The translations under genes were made by a program, and so were the position numbers. A DNA stretch of 64,000 nt from Rhyacichthys aspro (lineage: Eukaryota; Chordata; Actinopteri; Gobiiformes; Rhyacichthyidae). Position 1 is the first letter of the stretch, and each line of letters begins with the position of its first letter. Under the pieces are notes generated by a model. That model ran no database searches. It saw only the letters and a list, made by a program, of their open reading frames with translations, and was not told the DNA's origin. The stretch lies in contig CM072156.1 of the NCBI GenBank assembly GCA_036850595.1, positions 15,324,326 to 15,388,325 of the forward strand. Direction: 5' to 3'. Positions 35,901 through 47,768 of this stretch are shown here, in pieces.

Positions 35901-36080
35901 TTAGCTACAGACCAAGACGTTACAGCCATTGTCAGAAAATAGAAGGCTATGGGCCAGTGAGTGAAATTAGGTGAGTGCACTCGGATGACACGTGTCTGGA
36001 CCGTTAAACGTTACAAAGAGCCAGTGTATGCCCGCGCGTACCGCTGCGTCAGTGCGTTTGGCGCTGAGTCTGAGCGCAGT
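32904..36080. other. intergenic between adamts13 and ncs1
   Basis: The adamts13 5' UTR and promoter should be at 32904-33100, but no TATA box or other core element is distinctive. The remainder, about 3 kb, is AT-rich with no recognised coding exon, RNA or mobile element on either strand. Confidence 0.45.
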
Positions 36081-36205
36081 GGGTCAGAGCCAGTGTGGCT
36101 ACGTCACTCAGCAGAGCAGCACGATCAGAGCGCAGCGCCGAGGAGCACAACGCGACAACGCCACTGTTTGGGACCGAGTGGACCGCTTCCGCGTCTGGAG
36201 CTCAG
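36081..36205 (+). promoter_or_regulatory. ncs1: ncs1 core promoter and non-coding first exon
   Basis: A CpG-dense patch at about 36010-36205 ends in a clear splice donor (CTCAG|GTAAAA, GT at 36206-36207). A CRE-like TACGTCA is at 36100-36106. The matching acceptor lies before the coding exon at 37862. A first exon starting near 36110 and ending at 36205 is the simplest model. CREB-type control would suit a neuronal calcium sensor, but that is inference from one motif. Confidence 0.6.
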
Positions 36206-37941
36206 GTAAAAACCACGCGTGTGCTTTCAACAGTGTTCAGTCATTTTGATGTGACATTAGCTTTTTACGAAAGTTGCCAACAATAGCCCGAGTATATTGA
36301 GTAGCAAGCTTCCTGCATTGTAGCTGTGCACTGCGAGTCGTAAACTGTATGTTGCTATGGCACTAGCGGCAACATCCCACCTGCTGCCACCGCCACATTT
36401 CATGTTTTGTTTTTGTTTTTTTCATCATGATCAACTATGTTCCAGTTACATCAAGTTCAAGTATTTTCATAAAGAAAGACACATTGCAAAATACCAGTGT
36501 TTTGATGCAAGAAGTTGCTTAAATGCATCGGTAATACTAGATTTCTTATAGAGTAGCTATTGACGTTAAACCAGACTAATTATTTACGGAGTTACCAAGT
36601 GATTTACTTGCCATGTCATTTATGTTTATTTATAGAAGTTTAGTTTAATGGCTTCACCACTCATCCAGCGCAACATTATGTTTGCCTGCTGGCCACATTA
36701 GACTGCTCTGTAAAAAAAAAGCTCGCTGCCTCTTATAAGTCTTTTTCCAGTTAAGTGGGTTTAATACGTCTGTGATTCTAGCCCATTTCCACTAAAACAC
36801 ATCACGTGATGGCCGCTCGTTTTGTAATTGCTCTGTGTTTGTTTTCCCAGTGTCTTACCCAGGAAAGCAAGCCTTAGAAACAACCCAAGATGGTGATTAC
36901 CAGCGTGGCACCCATCAGAAGAACACTGCTGGCCATGAGTGCAGAAAGCAGATGTTTGCACTGAAGGTACCTAGTGTGCACGAGTTTCTTTTTCTGTGGC
37001 TCTAGGCAACTGCTGTGGTTAGACAACAGTGTGTGCTGAACGCCAGGCCAGTGATACAAGAAATTCCATTATTCCTCTTCTCCTGTCTGCTGTGACAGAG
37101 AGTAGGAAATCACTGTACCCTGCTGTTGTGAGGAAGGCCAGAAAGGGGGGAGAATTATGAGTCAGAATGGAGGAAAAAAAGAAAAAATGTCACTCTTCAA
37201 ATCCGCCTATAAGCTTGGGAGACAGCTCACACGCTTATTTTAGGAGCAAGGCCATATCTCTTTTTAGCTGTTCGGCTGGCGTACAGAAACCATGTAGAGA
37301 CCTGAAACTCTTTCAACTCTTTACAAGGGAGTGATAAATGCCGTGCATCGAGATCAGCTCTGTTCATTGTATTTTGGTTTACACATGTCCTTATCTGAGC
37401 TGTCAAAAGGGAGGATTCTTTTCTCCGGTGACTTGCCCAGAGCAATAGCGATAGTGGTGGGAAAAGGAGGGGTGGGAGGAGTGAGAACAGAGAATGACTG
37501 TGAGGGAGTGAGCATGCCTTACCCAGCCACTGAGTGACTCTTGTATCCAAGGACGAAGGTAGCAACGCATCTAAACGCCACTCTACGCCCACAGAGTGCT
37601 CTGAAGAAATGAGGCGGACGCACAGGCGCTCAGGGCTCAACAACCTGCCAGTCCTTCTTCACAGGACCCCTGGGGTTTCACATGTCCATCTGGAGTGCCA
37701 GGCCTGATGACCAAAAAGATCATGACTACATCTAAAACCATCCACATAGAAGGCATTTAGCTTGAATGGGAACTGTATTTCTTTTCACCGAGCTAAAAGG
37801 ATGATGCTTTTGTCCCACTTTTGTCATTGCATCTAAACTGGCTTGTGTATGTTGTTGGCAGAGCAGCAGAAGGACTGGCGAGGAGGTAGAAACAGGTGCA
37901 CTGTGCCAAGGTGGATTTGGGGTTGAGGAGTAAATCTGAAG

Positions 37942-40900
37942 ATGGGTAAATCGAACAGCAAGCTAAAGCCAGAGGTGGTGGAGGAACTGACAAGAAAGAC
38001 CTACTGTAAGTATTTCAAAAGATGCAGCACGAAGCCATGCCATAAACTTCTGCAAACCAAAGTTAAAGTGTCTAAGTAGATGGTGAATTAGCATATATGA
38101 AAGCATTAAACATAGTAATTGACTTTAGATCACATCTAAGTCCGTGCAAAATACATAAATCAAAGACTATTGCCATAACCCTGCCTGTGAGATGTTAATC
38201 ATTTGTGTTTTATTTTAGGAGCACAGCATATTATTAGTAGTATTTAAGCAGGGCAGTGTGCAGGTGTGGATGGAAGGCTGCTTAATAACAGTGTTATTTG
38301 TGTGCTGGGTTTCTCCACAGCAGAACCAAGGCAGGCTGTTGTGGCAGGAAATTGCTGTGGAGGAAGATTGGGCTTCGTGCTGGGCAGGGCTGCTCTCTGC
38401 TGTCCTCACTCTTTCCATTTCTCCCTCTCTCTCATTGCTGCTTACTGTGGCCCTCTCTATTCCTCTCTTACCCTTTACACTGTCTCTCTCACTTTATCCC
38501 CTAATTGCCCTCTTTCAGCAGGCAATGGAATAGTATAATTAGGATCTTATCTGGTTAACATCGCTGAGAGGGCCGCAGCGCCTTCTCTCCCAGCATGATT
38601 CTCCCATGTTCGGTTATTGCTTGACTCTATCCTTCATCCATCTGCCTCTTTCTCTTGCCCTCCCATGAGCATTGTCTGACATTTCCTTTTTACCTTTTTC
38701 TTCTTGACAGATTGGGGACTTAAATTTCTCTCTGCCTATGCGTCTTTGTGTCTATTTTAGTCTTTTTCTTTTTTCTTTTTCTTTTTTTTTACCAACAAAT
38801 AACATCCTTTTTTGTGACAGTCAGCCAACAAGGCAAGAGAGGAAACAAGGTCTTTTCTGTTCAATTTTGGGCTGGTTGATATATGACTCTCTTGTCACAG
38901 CTCACAAAACTAGAGCAACTCATAAACTGACCTGACCAAAGGCAGCAAGAAAGAGTTATAGCTTCAAATATAGGTGAATTGTTTAGAAATGATTTTCTTA
39001 TTGTAATAAGATTTTTATATCACTTGTAAAGAGTAGCAGTCATTCTGTTTACACCAAAGTGGCATGGTGAATACATAAGTTTGATAAATACATTAGTAAA
39101 TACATTAGTTATTTATAATTTTTCCCGTTGTCAGAACCATAAAAAGGTTTACCATGACAGTCCAAAGTGAATATTTTACAGCGGACACTACAGGGGCAAC
39201 TAGCAGACCAGGTTCTGCACTTTCCTGCATGGACTGCTTACATGATTGTTCATTGCCCCTGACTGTGTTATGTGATAAATAAATAAATAAATATATTACT
39301 TCTCTAAATTTTTGACTGCACTGACATTTAAGCCCAGTTTAATAGTGGCTGGGCCTGGGTCATGAAATTGACCCTGACATTTATTGCCCAACAAAGTCAC
39401 GTGTTTCTTTGTGAAGTGCTAAACAGAACCAAGTGAGGTTGAGATTACACAAGGGGAGAATACCTCTCCCTTTTTTCAGTTAACATAGCTGTACCACTGT
39501 ACTCTATATGTTTTGGACATCAGTAAGTGCCTAATGTTTTTGTTTTAAATAAATATGTTATATTTATATATTATATTTGGGATATAACTGAGTCCCACCC
39601 TGGATCTTTTCGCAGTTAGTTTTCTTCTGATTATATACCAACACAGAAACAGTGAGTTAAACATTCATGTACAAATTATCAATTAACCAAGAAACCAACT
39701 TACGTGTTGTATTTTGAAGCCTTTTCATTGCCTTGGTAAGTCTAAAGTTAAACAAAATTACACCTATTCTCCTTGCACCATAACCAATTTAAACAGTCTG
39801 CCTCAAAGGGCCACCTGGTTAAATGGATTCTATTGATTTTCAGCTCCCCTGAAACTGTGAAGATGAAAATTGCTCTGGTTACTTGAGAGAAAGTAAAGAG
39901 ACAAGAAAAAGCCACAAGGTTTGGTTGATTAGATACTGGCAGATAATGGTTCTTGTGTGGGCATGATAACACTTCCTACCTCCTAAACTCTTATCTTCCT
40001 TTAATCGGTGGGTGACTTTCATTTATTCAACCCTGTGTGTCTTTTAATGGTTTCCTGATGTTAACTCCCTTAGGCCTTTTACTCTGTTGGCCTGGATAAA
40101 CTTTAAGTCACTGCTAAAAAGGTTAAACATGGCTACTGCATAGTTACAATTTTGATTTAAGTGTTATTGAAGACATACAAAGAGAAATATTGAGTTTCTG
40201 AATAGCTCTATTAACAAACCTTTTAGGCTAATGCCTCTGTGTTTGTTTCTTTTCCAGTTACTGAGAAAGAAGTACAGCAATGGTAAGTCTATTTATATTT
40301 TCAATATCTATTCTACAAATAGCATTTTTTTTGTCTCTCCTTAAAGATAAATGATGGAGTGGAGCTTGTAAGCTTGCACTTCCTTTAAAGTATGTGTAGA
40401 ATTTGGATTCCTAAATATTTGACTGAAGCCAATTTTCTCACACTATCTTCATAACAGGTGAGCTGACTTTAAAGCCTCATAATTTCCAAGATACATTACT
40501 CAAGAACCTTTTTGCACTATTTGCAAAATGGTGGTCTGATAACAGACAAACTGAGGGACCACAAAGTTGTTTCATTTTCAAGGCTGCACGACCATAGATC
40601 CTCCTCTTAGTTTTCATTAGTAATCCCACAGTTATCTTTTGTCAGTGTGACCCACACTGGCATCATTTCACACAAGTTTAGCATTGTCTGTTCTGTTTCC
40701 TTACTACTATGTACTTTTGTTACATAGTACGGATGAGACAAAGCATATACCACAGTAGTTTATTTATCATTTTTTTCAAGGCTGACAGGTGAATTACAAA
40801 CACACAAAAATTCAGCTAATCATTTCTATTATGCAGATTAAAGTAAAAGCAGGAGCATCATTCTGATTCCTCTGATGTTGCAGTCTGGCTTTTGTTTTTC

Positions 40901-43900
40901 AAGAGTATCAGATGAGGGACCACAGTAATAAAGTGATCACTGTTCCATGTTCACACAGCTTTGGTTTTGCATTTCACAAACCTATTCTGCATGCATGAAA
41001 AGAGCTGTGTCTCAAGAGCCAGCCACTGCTCTTGTAGTGTTTTGTAGTGGGAGCAGCCAGGGCACACAACTGCAGCAGTTGCAGATATCACACGGCATTG
41101 ACAGGTTCAGAGCATTAGAGCTGCCCTGTCTGTGAGGCTGCCTAGTGCACTAGAGTGGAATACACCCACCCCCCTTAAATCTCCTCTGTTGGCTGTTCGG
41201 CCACTTAGCCAATATCACTCTCTTTCACAGGAAAGTTTGCATGAGTACTCACTTGAAGATCAGCGGCAATCAACACAATTGAGTGTGAGGGATGAGAGGG
41301 AATTTTACCAGGGGAAATGCCAGATGGCGTGTAATTAGAGCACAGGCACACACAGACAAATTAGCAGGGTTAGATAAATGCCTATGTTGTGCATTAAATT
41401 TGTTCCCATTTCTAATTCTCCGCTTAGGGAACATCATTAGTATGCTTGAGGCTTATCTGAAATCAATAACAGAATGCCATAGCGCACTGATGTTCCTGCC
41501 AGCTAGGCAGGGGCAAAGTCCTGCACAACTCTTTAGCCAACCACCAGGGTCGTTGCCAAAGTGATGCTGCAAGTGCCAGCAATAAATACTTTATCTTCAT
41601 CCTGGCACCCTAGTGTGCCCTGATACACAATGTCATGTCTGCTTTGTCCCTGCAAGTAGAGTGCAGTGTTACAGTGGGGTTTCAAGTACAGTCTGACTGT
41701 TTATGCGTCTTAGCGCCCAGTTCAGACTTGTTGTGTGATGTGTTAGATGATGAAGCTTGTGGGCAAGAGCAGCTGACACTAAACATGTTTACAGTTGTAG
41801 GGTTTATTTTCTGTAATTATTTTCTGCTTTCTCATATTTATGTAAATTAATTGGTTGTACAGTATGTGGTTGTCAGCCTTTATGCGTAATACTCCTGGAT
41901 GGACAAAAATAACCAGTGCCCTTTTCTTGCTTGTGTGTTTGAGTACACATAGAATACTGCACATATAATCTCATTAATGACATTTTATAAATTGGGTTTT
42001 GTTTGGTGTAACTGCTGTGATTGTATTCATTTAATTTTTTCAGTACACAGAATACAGATTTGTAATCTTGTGTTTTTGCTTTATGTAAAACTTGCATTGT
42101 CCTGTGTCCAAATAATTCAAATGCTACTCAATGCATCTCTGTTTTTTACTGTGTAGAGCTGGCTTCATTATCTCAAAAGCAGATTAAGGAAGAGTTAAAG
42201 AGGAGAGTGAATGAAAGAGATCTGTTGTGGCCTTTATTCTTCTCAACACTCTCTCTCCAGCCTTAATTAGAGCCCAGTCTTAACTGAACAAACAGTGCTC
42301 CCTTGTGTGAACATGCATCAATTTTATTGATGATCTAGGACAAAAGCTTTTTGCTTTTTATAACTAGAAAGTGTTATTCCACTGCCATTTCATCTAGTAT
42401 TTATTTTTACAATGCTCACTTCCTGGGTCCTTGAACTGGACTAGTTAGACTTTACTGGGCTCCTTTATGAAAGCATACAAGGAAATTGCCTTCCTTTGAG
42501 TGACTGCACTTGAAATTGCTTATGAAACGTTTCTATATATAGGCTAATCGAGATGTTAAGTCACCCAGTAGATATGCCATTTGAAGGGACGAAAGCAAGT
42601 TCATCTTCTCTATCAGTCATGCATTTTATAAAAAAAGAGTTGAGAGTAATTCGTTCACAATTAATAAATCCTGCAACTTGATTATTTGAGTGATTGTCTT
42701 ATCTGTAAATGTGACAAATAACTTTATTTAAAACACAATCACTAATGCCTTATGTTTAGTGAGTAGTGTGTGTCTGTTTTCTAAATATGAGCTTAACTAT
42801 AAGCCATATGTCTTACAGGTACAAAGGCTTCATTAAAGACTGCCCGAGTGGACAGCTTGATGCTGTTGGTTTTCAGAAGATTTATAAGCAGTTCTTTCCA
42901 TTTGGAGATCCCACCAAGTTTGCCTCATTTGTCTTCAATGTATTTGATGAAAATAAGGTTTGTGAAAACATGTTTGAGTCAAATTGTTAGATATTATTTG
43001 TTAAACAAATCAAATACTGTAAGTTCTTCTAGTTATGTGAAATTGAAACGTGTAAAACTTCTTGAATTGAAAATATAGAAGCTATATAAAAATGTAAATG
43101 TAGCACAATGCAATCTATTTTTCCCCTCTGGACTATTGTTATGACAACATGATAGGTTTTAATAGGGAGTGTAAAACATCTGAATTGCCTTTTCTTATTG
43201 TGGTGCAGGATAATTGAAATGGCTTTGGAAGACACAGTGCAGATGAACACCCCCAGGGATGTGTTTAGCTCCTGGAGGTTTATTGACTTTAGTTAAGAGG
43301 CTTTTTGTTTAGACATTCAGACAACCCTCTGACTGATGTTTATCTATGACCCTCATTAGGCATTAGGCACCCTGTAGTTAGAGAATACATTGATCTTAAC
43401 AGTATTTCTTTTATTTCTTATCAGCAATGTCTGACATAAGGATTATCAGACTGGTAAAGATAGTCACCTGTTTAATATCGAAGAAAGTGACAGTACTGTT
43501 TTTTTGTTGTTGTTTTACTAAATTATCCTAAATGTTCATTCATGATTTTAACTGACAATAAGTCTTATATGTTTAGATGCTGTAGCTTAGAGCCAGTAGC
43601 ATCCATCTTACTAATGATCATAGGTGACATATTTCTGCCTCGAGAGAGAACCAGGTGCACGGCAAAAATAGCCGAGGACTTAAAGCTAACTTCTGGACCT
43701 ATTTAAGCAGAATATAGCAAGGAAGAAATGAAGATGCAAGATGTTTTTGCAAGTACAGCTGCGTGTGAAGTAACTTATTTCTTACTGTCTTTTCTTTTTG
43801 TCACTGCAGGACGGACGTATCGAGTTCTCCGAGTTCATCCAGGCTTTGTCAGTGACGTCTCGGGGAACGCTGGACGAAAAGTTGAGATGTAGGATCATCC

Positions 43901-44924
43901 TTCCATTTTATTTACTCTTTGTTTACTCTTCTTATTTACTCTTTGACTGTTCACGCAGTTAACTTCTTTTAGTTTAGTAGAAAATGTAGCTTTCACGTGC
44001 CTTATTTTAATCACCACCATGACATTTCAAAGAATATTTACACTAGTTCATGCAAACACTCAACTGACCAAAAAGTGTCTGAACATTGTTTTCCATCTCT
44101 GTGCAGGGGCTTTTAAATTGTATGACCTTGATAATGATGGCTACATCACCCGTGATGAGATGTTAAATATTGTAGATGCCATATATCAGATGGTGGTAAG
44201 TTTTATTAACTTGCAATTTAAACTGCTTACTCTGAAAACGCACAAAAGTAATGCTGATGTTTTAGGGAAACACTGTGGAGCTACCAGAGGAGGAAAACAC
44301 ACCAGAAAAGCGTGTAGACCGGATTTTTGCAATGATGGACAAGGTTAGTTAAATATATGTATAATTTTATATAATGTTCTAAAGATTCATACAGCATAGT
44401 TTATATTGGGCATATGTAAACATTTGGCATTTGTTGACCCTCAGTGATCCCAATATGCGTTGGTTGCTGCCTTTAAAGTTTCATATGGACACTATTTTGT
44501 TTACAGCTGTTTATCCATTGTAGCATCACATTGTCTGCGGACTATTACCGACACACTCATCTGTCACTAGGCATTGCTGTGGATGCTCATCTCCCTCTCC
44601 TTCTCAGCTTTAGTTGGCATGTGTGTCCACTAGTGTGAAGATCAGGTCCTTGAACATGCTTCACTGTACAGCATCACTTGGGGATTGTGTGCTTTAAAGC
44701 AAAACTCAGTCCAACAGTAGCTGGCTATCAGGCAGCTGGCATAAGAGCCCATTTCGCCCCCTGCTGGTGACTGTGTGTTAAAGGTGATTGTTAAAGTTGA
44801 CTGACTTTTCATGTTCTACTTTCAGAATGCAGATGGGAAGCTGACTCTGCAGGAATTTCAGGAGGGTTCAAAGGCAGACCCCTCCATTGTTCAGGCATTG
44901 TCACTCTATGATGGACTTGTGTAG
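37942..44924 (+). CDS. ncs1: NCS1, neuronal calcium sensor 1 (frequenin)
   Basis: Seven coding exons: 37942-38005, 40258-40282, 42819-42957, 43810-43888, 44107-44195, 44266-44343 and 44826-44924. They give exactly 190 residues, the family length. The second is a 25-nt microexon. The first exon begins at an acceptor at 37862, with 80 nt of 5' UTR. MGKSNSK is an N-myristoylation site. EF1 is degenerate (DCPSGQLD, about 37-48). EF2 (DENKDGRIEFSE, 73-84), EF3 (DLDNDGYITRDE, 109-120) and EF4 (DKNADGKLTLQE, 157-168) have complete calcium loops. The sequence is nearly identical to mammalian NCS1. The protein is a membrane-associated neuronal Ca2+ sensor acting on PI4-kinase, GPCR kinase/D2 receptor and IP3 receptor signalling (family knowledge). 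Confidence 0.98.
38006..42818 (+). other. ncs1: ncs1 introns 2-3, with possible enhancer-like blocks
   Basis: Two large introns (38006-40257 and 40283-42818) flank the 25-nt microexon. Two stretches in the second look more complex than the AT-rich background: about 41020-41620, with several TAATTA/CAAATTAG-type homeodomain sites, and about 42150-42300, with a TTAATTAGAGC motif. These could be conserved non-coding elements. I see no mobile element in these introns. Confidence 0.4.
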
Positions 44925-46600
44925 AAATGTAAGGTGAGTAGGGTACTAATAAGCCAGAACAAGAATACTCCGATGCCTGGGCATTTTTCAGTCCTAAATC
45001 ATGCCTGAACTGATTATTAATAATAAAATTAGTGTTACCACGAAGAAAGAAATTTCAGTCTATGAACTAAAACCAAAGCAAAGAAGCCACATCTCTCTCT
45101 CAGTTTGTGCTCCTGAATTATTCATTAGCCCTGCTTGTTTGCTGGCAATGAAATAGTCTTGCAGTGCAGAGTGAGGAGCAAGACAACCCTCTATTCGCGC
45201 TGCCTAATGTAATGCGGTGGCTGCTGCCAATTGTTGCTGACATTCTGCTCAGTGTTTTGTCAACAGATAGCGATCCTGTGAATACATATTTTTATAATGC
45301 AGTTGCAGTTGCTGTTTTGTGGTCTGTGTGTGTGTACTAAACACACACACAACTTCCATTAAACCACTTATTATTGTGTGTTCGCTGGTGATCATTTCTA
45401 CAATTTAATTAAATGATTCCAATTAATTATCCTGCTGCGTGTAGCATGCCAATCCAGCGCCATCACAACAGTAAAGAACACAGTGTGATCTATTTAACTC
45501 CGTCACCCAGAAGCAGACTGCAAACTGCCTCACAGCCTTTGTGCCAGTAGCTGTCTTCTGCATTTCCTTCGGGGACTCTGAAGAGAAATGTGTCTTCTGT
45601 TGTGGCAAGGAAGTCAAACCTAAAGTCAGTGTTCTGTGCTTCTAAAGCTATATGGCACTACGTACAACCTGGAGTGTGGAGAATGTGTTTAAACATATCT
45701 ACAAGTGCAGTGTTGTCAATTCCCTACTGACACTATCAAGAACTGGATTCTCTCAAAAGGGTTATGTCTTATTAACCGAAGATACACCTTAAGGAACTGT
45801 TCTGCTGCTTCAAGGCCACATAAAGTGACTCAAAACCCAGGAGATGTAAAAAATGTTTTACTTGGTGAAGACGTGAACAGAAACTTTCAACGCTGTTTAG
45901 TGTATATTGTATAATGTAAATATGATGGTAATTTATTTTCTGCTTTGCTGCATTTGTGGGAATTTCCTCATGAAAATGGAATGTTTGTTGAATTTTTTTT
46001 TTTTTTTTATTGAAAGCTGTTGACTTGTATTGCACTGTACCTTTTTAATGATTATTCTTGTGGGAATTTCTCAGAGGTTTACTTTTCCTGAGGGAAGAGG
46101 GTTTTTATTTGAAGAAGAGTGTTAAAGGAGCGGGACGTTTTGTATAGATTATTTTACTATGTTTGCTCCCATTGTGTTTTCACATCCCCGTTAGAACCAG
46201 AGTCTAGTGTCTGCTGTTTTCCTCCGCCACATCCTGAACCACATGAACGAGCCACACACACAGACACACACACATTCTCACAACTTACTCCGAACTGAGG
46301 CTCATTATATGTATACAAGCAGCCTGTTTCACCTTCTGCCCAGACGACGGCTGGGTCATGTAGAGGCACAAACAGACATCACCTCGAGTCGTAAAGCTTT
46401 TGCGAGCTTTGTGGTTACAGTTGTCAACTTGGTGTTTGTCCTGTATCAGCCCAAAGCATGTGATGATGCCTTTTCAAATTATTGATCATTTTATGTCAAT
46501 GTTTTATTAGTTTCACAGGATTTATGCCTTATAAAAAGTGATTTACATGTGATTGAATAGTATAAGAGCACAGAATAAAATGCATTTCAGTGGCTAATGT
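44925..46600 (+). terminator. ncs1: ncs1 3' UTR, 3' splice donor and poly(A) signal
   Basis: Nine bases after the stop codon stands a strong donor (AAG|GTGAGT, 44934-44939), so an intron in the 3' UTR is likely; as I recall, mammalian NCS1 also has a separate 3' UTR exon. The matching acceptor could not be fixed. An AATAAA at 46574-46579 is the best downstream poly(A) signal. The stretch 45110-45270 is of higher complexity and might be conserved. Confidence 0.45.
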
Positions 46601-47500
46601 ACTGTATATGATCATTTATTAGTGTTTGTGTTTGAGGTTTTTTTTTTTCTTTTACATTCAAATGAGTCAGTTTGTGTTACTTTTCTTTCATTTTCATTCT
46701 GTTTTTAACTCTTAAATTATAATTACTTGTCACACTTACCCTAGATTCTCTTGTGTCCTTTTACTTTATTGAAATTGTAGTTTAGCACTAAGCCACCTTA
46801 TGGAGGAGGCACAGCATTATGTTGGACTTTGAGCATGTTTTCCTTTTAAAAGCAGAACTTCATTATGCCAACATGATGGTGCCTGCACAGAATGGCTGTA
46901 TTATCTGTGATGAACTGCATAAAGCTGTGATTTATCAACATTACTGGGTGAGCAATCTTTGTCAGCTTGAGTGGCCTTTGTGCACAAGCTCCTGGGATTT
47001 ACTTTTTACTGGGCCTGCTCAGACCTGCTAGATTTATATTAAACATGATCCATATCAAGAGCAGGAAATCTTGAGCTGTTTTGAAAGGAATTTCCTTTAA
47101 AAATATGTGATGTTGTATGACCAATAATTCGACACAGTTTTATTCGCACCAGCAGCAAAGCAAAATTGACTGACATTTCCGTATGGCACGTCGAGCTGTA
47201 CCACTCAATCATCTTTCTCATGGTGGGCTATGTGTAAAATTAGATTGGTGTCAGCGGAGTATAAACTGTCTATTTTTAAAGGCGAGGCTGTTGCTGAGAC
47301 AATGTTCTGCTCGTGTCCAAAACACAAACTCCATTCCGCTCGTAATGTGCGCAAAGCTGTTTTAAAGTTGTGTCTCCAGGGGCCAACCTCGACCCTGGAG
47401 AAAATTGAATTGAACGGGAATGTCGGATAGAGTTAAAGGCTGGAAGTCACAATGGGGTCGAGTTACACTCTCAAACACACATTCGCACTCACACAATCAG
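46601..47500. other. intergenic between ncs1 and hmcn2
   Basis: AT-rich sequence without recognised gene, RNA or repeat. Confidence 0.4.
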
Positions 47501-47768
47501 GTTGGGTCTCGGGAACCTTTTAATACCCATCTCCGCCCCCGTTTGAAGCGTCAGAGAGCTCTCCAGGGGCTCTCCAGCGCTCAGCCCGTCCACACGCTTC
47601 ATTCAGTCCAAACTTTACGCACGGATGTACTCATGTGGATGTCTTTTACACTGGATTTCTGATGTATATCTTTCCTTGTGTGGAAACCTTGTTTAATTTG
47701 CTTTTTTAAAGGTTGTGTGTGAGAGAGATTTGCCTAATTTCAGTTGACAGATGCAGTAAAACTAAAAC
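47501..47768 (+). promoter_or_regulatory. hmcn2: hmcn2 promoter / 5' UTR region
   Basis: GC content rises, with a CTCCGCCCCC GC box at 47531-47540 and CTCTCCAG repeats at about 47560-47580. No TATA box is evident at a convincing distance from the ATG at 47769. Confidence 0.4.

Noticed and set aside
37227..37643. A 138-codon minus-strand ORF in ncs1 intron 1
   Set aside because: Ser/Leu-rich random composition, no splice signals, no family resemblance.
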